This document shows positions 60,600 through 64,000 of a DNA stretch of 64,000 bases, in pieces; within the stretch, counting starts at the first letter, position 1, and each line of letters opens with the position of its first letter. This DNA is from Bradyrhizobium sp. S69 (GTDB lineage: Bacteria > Pseudomonadota > Alphaproteobacteria > Rhizobiales > Xanthobacteraceae): contig NZ_LMUK01000060.1 of NCBI RefSeq assembly GCF_009766005.1, positions 245,589-309,588 on the forward strand, in the 5' to 3' direction. The notes under the pieces were generated by a model. That model saw nothing but the letters and a program-made list of their open reading frames with translations, searched no databases and had not been told where the DNA came from. The position numbers and the translations under genes are program-made.

Positions 60600-61055
60600 A
60601 TGACCGAACGCGCTCCTGAAGAAACTAACAAGTTTCTAGCCATTAGTTTCCTGACGGACGCACAGCAATATCGCCAGGCATCTCGCATTCTACATGACAG
60701 TCGGTTCGACAGGATCACAAGCCCGCAATATTTCCTCATCTCGCAGAGCATTGAACTGTATCTGAAGGCTTTCATCATTGCGGCCGGAGGTAAGCAATCG
60801 GAATTAAAAAAACGTGATACCCGCCACTCCCTCTTGAAGCTTTTTTAACTTGCAACAGCAAAGGGATATGCGCCTCGAAGCGCCAAGACGGCTACCGTGA
60901 TCGATTTGCTGGCCCCACATCATTCGGACCACTCCTTCCGCTATCGCAAAGTCGGCTTCAAGAAATACCCAACCCTTCGAGAAGGCATCGAAACATTGGA
61001 TCGGATGGACCGAGAAATCGCTTCGACGGTTGCTCGTTCGATCCCGGGACTATAA
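60600..61055 (+). pseudogene. HEPN-like gene interrupted by an in-frame TAA
   Basis: Residues 1-82 (SPQYFLISQSIELYLKAFII, then RDTRHSLLKLF) look like a HEPN-type helical domain. An in-frame TAA at 60846-60848 follows, but the same frame then continues as coding-quality sequence (LATAKGYAPRSA, DLLAPHHSDHSFRYRKVGFK, TLREGIETLDRMDREIA) to TAA at 61053-61055. This suggests one gene of about 151 residues broken by a single nonsense codon, perhaps from GAA. The first part alone could still be made. HEPN domains occur in RNases of toxin-antitoxin and defence systems; the RNase motif is not clear here. Confidence 0.6.
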
Positions 61056-61076
61056 TCAGGTTTTCCTCACCCACCA

Positions 61077-63212
61077 TCACAACCGCCTCTGCTTTTTCGC
61101 CATGGTCACAGCCGACACAACGCGCGCCGGCAACTCGGCCTGTAATTGATTCAGCTGCACTTGAAGCTTTGCCAAGCCAGCGGCATCAGCATTCGGCGCG
61201 TTGATGGTAAAATTCATCGGCGCAATCACGCTGCCCCCGTTACCGCCCTTAAGCACATCGTTCGGAATGACCTGGCCGCCCTTGGGGATATTCAGCAACT
61301 CCGGCCCGTGCTCGCCCACCAGCGATAAGCCGCCAGGAGCGTTATCGGTGCCTCCAGCAAACTGTCCAACAAGAGGTGCGCCACCAACCGACGTTGGCCC
61401 CGCAGCGCCCGAGATCGAGCCGTTGGCATTGATCGATGGCGTGCTGCCCAGCCCGAATAGCGACAAGATGCTGCCGCCGCTGGACCCGCCGAACGCCGAC
61501 GACCACAAATTGTCAGCAGCCATCTTCGTCAGCTTGTCGGCAATGGCACCCAGCGCATTGACGCCCGCAGTCTGTAGGGCCTGCATAGCAGATGCGCCGT
61601 TGCGAATCTGGGTTTCGAAGTCAACGAAAAACTGACTGTTGACCTGCTGGCCGAGAGAGCCAAGGTCTTTGATGGTGGCGTTGAATTTGAGTGATGCGGC
61701 TTCGCTACTGGCCATGGCGGCCGGAATATCATTGCCGTAGATGCTCTTTAGTTGAGTGGCAATCGTCAGGTCTTGCGGAGTTAGAAGCGCAGTCTGTTGA
61801 CCGAAACTAATGTTAGAAGCGACCTTGGCCTTAGCCAAGGCATCTGCAGCTTCGCCAGCATCCTGTGCCAGATCCTGGTTCTTGTCTATCTGTTGTTGGG
61901 TAAGTGCTATGCCAGCCTGCTTGGCGGCAAGATCAAGTTTGGTTTGCGCCTCTGCCGCAGCGAGATCGCCAGCGCCCAGTCCCTGCGCGTCAGCATCTGC
62001 GCTGGTTTTGGCGGTAGATTTTTCTACCTGATTTTGCGCACGATCGTAGGCGTCTGCCGGAACGTCTCTTGGATCAATTACAGTGTGCTTATCGTTTGCA
62101 TCTTGCGCGTCGTCTTGCTTCTGGTCGGCCAGGTGCTGATAATGCGCCTGCACGTCCGCAATGGACTTCGGTCCTGACTGCGGATATGCGGAACTGTTCA
62201 GCGCATCTGCACCTGTCCCGGGCGCACCAAGCGGCGTGAGCTTGAAGGGGGAAGCTAATAATGCACCTGCGTCTGCCCAGAACTGTAGTGAGAACGCTGG
62301 AGCATTTTTGAACTCTTCGGCCGCTTTGTTCAGGCTATCTGCATCAATTGTGACAACCTTCTTGTTATCACCCGATCCGATGGTAAGACCGAGGCCAAGG
62401 CTACCCAATATCCCTTGAGCGCCGCCGCCCTTGTCTTTTATACTCTGTAAGAACTTGGCCCCACGCTGAATTAGGTCGTCCATGCCAGGCAGAAGGTCGG
62501 CAATTGCAGCCTTCATATATGTAGCAAACTCAGTGCTGGATTTTTGCCACGCCGCGTTAAAGTCGGTAGCCTTTTTGATAGTGGCGTCGTCAATAACTGC
62601 GCCTGCCGCCGTCGCCTGGTCACTTAACGTGCCCATTGCGGTAGCGCCCTGCTGCAACAAAGGCACCCACTCTTGAGTAAACCCCAGCATCTGCGCTATT
62701 ACAATAGCGTCCTGCGGAGTCGCAGCGTTGCTGACGAGGCCAGCCGCTATTTGCAGCAACTGATTTTGAGAGATCAATTGGCCGTTGGCGTTCTTGACGC
62801 TTATGCCGTTTGCATCAAGTTCCTTAGACAGCGAGTTCGAGTTGCGCGCGGCGTCATTGAGCAGCGAGGCCGACTTCTGCAGTCCATCGTTTATCTGGTC
62901 CGTCGAAAGGCCCGCGACTTGCCCGCCGAACTGTACGCCTTGAAAATCCTTGAGCGTAAGACCAACCTGCTCGGCGGTCGCTTGCATGTCCGCAAGTTGT
63001 TTATTGAGCGAAACAACATACGCCAGAATTCCGGTGAACCCGGCCGCAGCAGCGGTAAAGAATGTACCGAATCCACCAGCCGTTGGATTCAGGCTCGCGA
63101 ACGACGATTCAATCCGGCTTACAGCGCTATCCGCCATATCACCAGCAGAGTTCATGTCGCTCTGGAATTGGTCCAGTTTCGCACCAAGCTGAACTACAAG
63201 GTCGTTGGACAT
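61077..63212 (-). CDS. Phage tail tape-measure protein
   Basis: This 711-residue protein starts with a coiled segment (QLGAKLDQFQSDMNSAGDMA) and a hydrophobic stretch (FFTAAAAGFTGILAYVV). Long Ala/Gln/Asp-rich repeats and helical coiled coil follow (about 370-480). The C-terminus is Gly-rich, ending in FTINAPNADAAGLAKLQ and ARVVSAVTMAKKQRRL. Low-complexity helices and a tail-type C-terminus are typical of tape measure proteins that set tail length. The start overlaps the preceding gene's stop by one base, as in a tail operon. Confidence 0.85.
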   Translation of the reverse strand: MSNDLVVQLGAKLDQFQSDMNSAGDMADSAVSRIESSFASLNPTAGGFGTFFTAAAAGFTGILAYVVSLNKQLADMQATAEQVGLTLKDFQGVQFGGQVAGLSTDQINDGLQKSASLLNDAARNSNSLSKELDANGISVKNANGQLISQNQLLQIAAGLVSNAATPQDAIVIAQMLGFTQEWVPLLQQGATAMGTLSDQATAAGAVIDDATIKKATDFNAAWQKSSTEFATYMKAAIADLLPGMDDLIQRGAKFLQSIKDKGGGAQGILGSLGLGLTIGSGDNKKVVTIDADSLNKAAEEFKNAPAFSLQFWADAGALLASPFKLTPLGAPGTGADALNSSAYPQSGPKSIADVQAHYQHLADQKQDDAQDANDKHTVIDPRDVPADAYDRAQNQVEKSTAKTSADADAQGLGAGDLAAAEAQTKLDLAAKQAGIALTQQQIDKNQDLAQDAGEAADALAKAKVASNISFGQQTALLTPQDLTIATQLKSIYGNDIPAAMASSEAASLKFNATIKDLGSLGQQVNSQFFVDFETQIRNGASAMQALQTAGVNALGAIADKLTKMAADNLWSSAFGGSSGGSILSLFGLGSTPSINANGSISGAAGPTSVGGAPLVGQFAGGTDNAPGGLSLVGEHGPELLNIPKGGQVIPNDVLKGGNGGSVIAPMNFTINAPNADAAGLAKLQVQLNQLQAELPARVVSAVTMAKKQRRL

Positions 63213-63832
63213 TATGCAACGCTCCGGATCTCTGGATTGATCCGTTCTCCAATTTTATCCGGCCAGCGCTCCAAAATTCGCGTTTCGATATGATTGGGCT
63301 TGATCGTCGTCATTTGACACCAGCCACCAATGACCGCGAACTTTTCACGCTGCGCTCGCATGATAGCCAAGCCTGACTGGGCAGGTTGTTCAGCATCAAA
63401 CTTCATATCGATGATGCTTCGATCGTTTTCATCGACTGCGGCCGGGGTTATGAAGACGGGGCACTCCGTCATTTCGAATGGCTTCGTTCCGATACCTTCA
63501 TCGGCCTGAATGCAGAACAGCGAACCTGGACCCGCGATAACAATTCTGAAACCCTCGAATTGATCTGGCGCTTCCTGGGCAAGACGCCGGATGATGTTGG
63601 GAATGTTATCGACGAAATACTTACGATCAGCGAAGTCGTGCGCAGCCAGCACAGCAAACAAATGCCCCATTGCAGATGTTCTGCCGGTTGCGGCCACGGC
63701 AGCGCAATATTGCGGAAATATCTCAACCTTATTCATGAGGCCAGCCAAAGCGAGGGTCTGGGGATGACAGATTGCGGCATCAGAAAATAGAAATGTTGCG
63801 TCATCTGTCACAAACGCATTCAGTGCGCTCAT
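63212..63832 (-). CDS. Phage-region protein, proteasome-like/Ntn-hydrolase-like fold suspected
   Basis: This 206-residue protein has an early segment SALNAFVTDDATFLFSDAAIC and later AAVAATGRTSAMGHLFAVLA, reminiscent of the Ntn-hydrolase fold of proteasome beta-like phage or host proteins. I cannot confirm a catalytic residue. ATG 63832 overlaps the stop of the upstream partial gene (TGATG), and its own stop overlaps the tape-measure start by one base. It is therefore part of the minus-strand tail operon. Confidence 0.6.
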   Translation of the reverse strand: MSALNAFVTDDATFLFSDAAICHPQTLALAGLMNKVEIFPQYCAAVAATGRTSAMGHLFAVLAAHDFADRKYFVDNIPNIIRRLAQEAPDQFEGFRIVIAGPGSLFCIQADEGIGTKPFEMTECPVFITPAAVDENDRSIIDMKFDAEQPAQSGLAIMRAQREKFAVIGGWCQMTTIKPNHIETRILERWPDKIGERINPEIRSVA

Positions 63833-64000
63833 CACGGCCTCCCAGCGAACGAGATGCCAACGCTTGCGGTTAGCGTCACTGCAAAATCAATTGCGCCCGC
63901 AGCGACGTATCCCTCCGCCAAAGGCCGTCTTGTTTGAGGGACGCGAGGGCTGCAGGTCCTAGGGGTAATCCTAGGAGAAGCGCTATGACGATTTCGCGGG
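63832..64000 (-). CDS. Partial phage protein, 3' end only
   Basis: Minus-strand frame entering from the right edge, ending RPLAEGYVAAGAIDFAVTLT-type residues then SVGISFAGRP and TGA. The stop overlaps the next ATG by one base, which supports a real coupled tail-operon gene. No family can be named from 55 residues. Confidence 0.45.
   Translation of the reverse strand, partial: PRNRHSASPRITPRTCSPRVPQTRRPLAEGYVAAGAIDFAVTLTASVGISFAGRP

Larger units (their letters stand above)
55942..64000. mobile_element. Integrated prophage or phage-derived island (left end; right end beyond window)
   Basis: Support: an integrase at the comEC breakpoint, an HTH/excisionase-type gene beside it, several small DNA-binding-type ORFs, and a tail tape-measure gene with tightly overlapping neighbours. 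The region is less GC-rich than the core. About 8 kb is visible; the right attachment site and the rest of comEC are not in the window. Confidence 0.82.

Overview
The window looks like the chromosome of an alphaproteobacterium of the Bradyrhizobium / Rhodopseudomonas group. The core genes are GC-rich. There is a Phe/Tyr (homogentisate) catabolic cluster, a form II CO-dehydrogenase-like molybdenum hydroxylase, and a LexA gene with an alphaproteobacterial SOS box. Many intergenic gaps hold palindromic repeats of kinds I recall from Bradyrhizobium genomes. The species assignment is an inference from gene content; I ran no search.

Layout. 1-2.9 kb: an accessory DNA-modification cassette (DUF3883-type protein, C5 cytosine methyltransferase, Vsr nuclease). 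2.9-9.6 kb: a repeat-rich gap, a sensor adenylate/guanylate cyclase, an AsmA-like protein and a Crp/Fnr regulator. 9.8-16.5 kb: an RND efflux pair, an OmpA-domain protein and a caspase-fold/TPR protein that lacks both catalytic residues. 16.9-18.2 kb: an AHL-lactonase-like hydrolase and a RidA protein. 18.3-27 kb: the aromatic block (marR, FAD hydroxylase, DUF2783, MBL protein, hmgA, fahA, DUF1272, lrp, hppD). Its two regulator/target gaps each carry a clear palindrome. 27.3-32.4 kb: a CaiB-type CoA-transferase and the coxS-coxL-coxM operon. 32.7-39 kb: a chemoreceptor, an MFS transporter and otsB-otsA (trehalose synthesis). 39.2-41.7 kb: a small secreted protein, tRNA-Ser(GGA), an ABC solute-binding protein and a small ORF. 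41.7-48.4 kb: alpha/beta hydrolase and tetR, divergent from a second RND operon across a region with two 47-bp palindromes. That operon ends in a second tetR cut off beside an IS110/IS1111-type element (48.4-49.9 kb). 50.2-54.9 kb: an FMN 2-hydroxy-acid dehydrogenase, a HAD phosphatase, moeA, lexA and a small secreted protein.

From about 55.94 kb to the window end lies a prophage or phage-derived island. It has split comEC: only the C-terminal part remains, fused at its broken end to foreign sequence next to a tyrosine integrase. The island has an integrase/HTH end, small DNA-binding-type proteins, and a plus-strand block (DEDDh exonuclease-BRCT fusion, zinc-ribbon membrane protein, HEPN-like gene with an in-frame stop). 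Minus-strand tail genes, including the tape measure protein, then run off the window edge.

How the genes work together. hppD, hmgA and fahA convert 4-hydroxyphenylpyruvate to fumarate and acetoacetate. MarR and Lrp regulators and palindromic operators probably control this locus. MoeA supplies molybdenum cofactor of the kind CoxL-type enzymes need. The two RND systems each pair an inner-membrane pump with a periplasmic adaptor. The best candidates for new biology are the exonuclease-BRCT/zinc-ribbon/HEPN block in the prophage, the pseudo-caspase, the doubled TetR operator and the DUF3883-methyltransferase-Vsr cassette.
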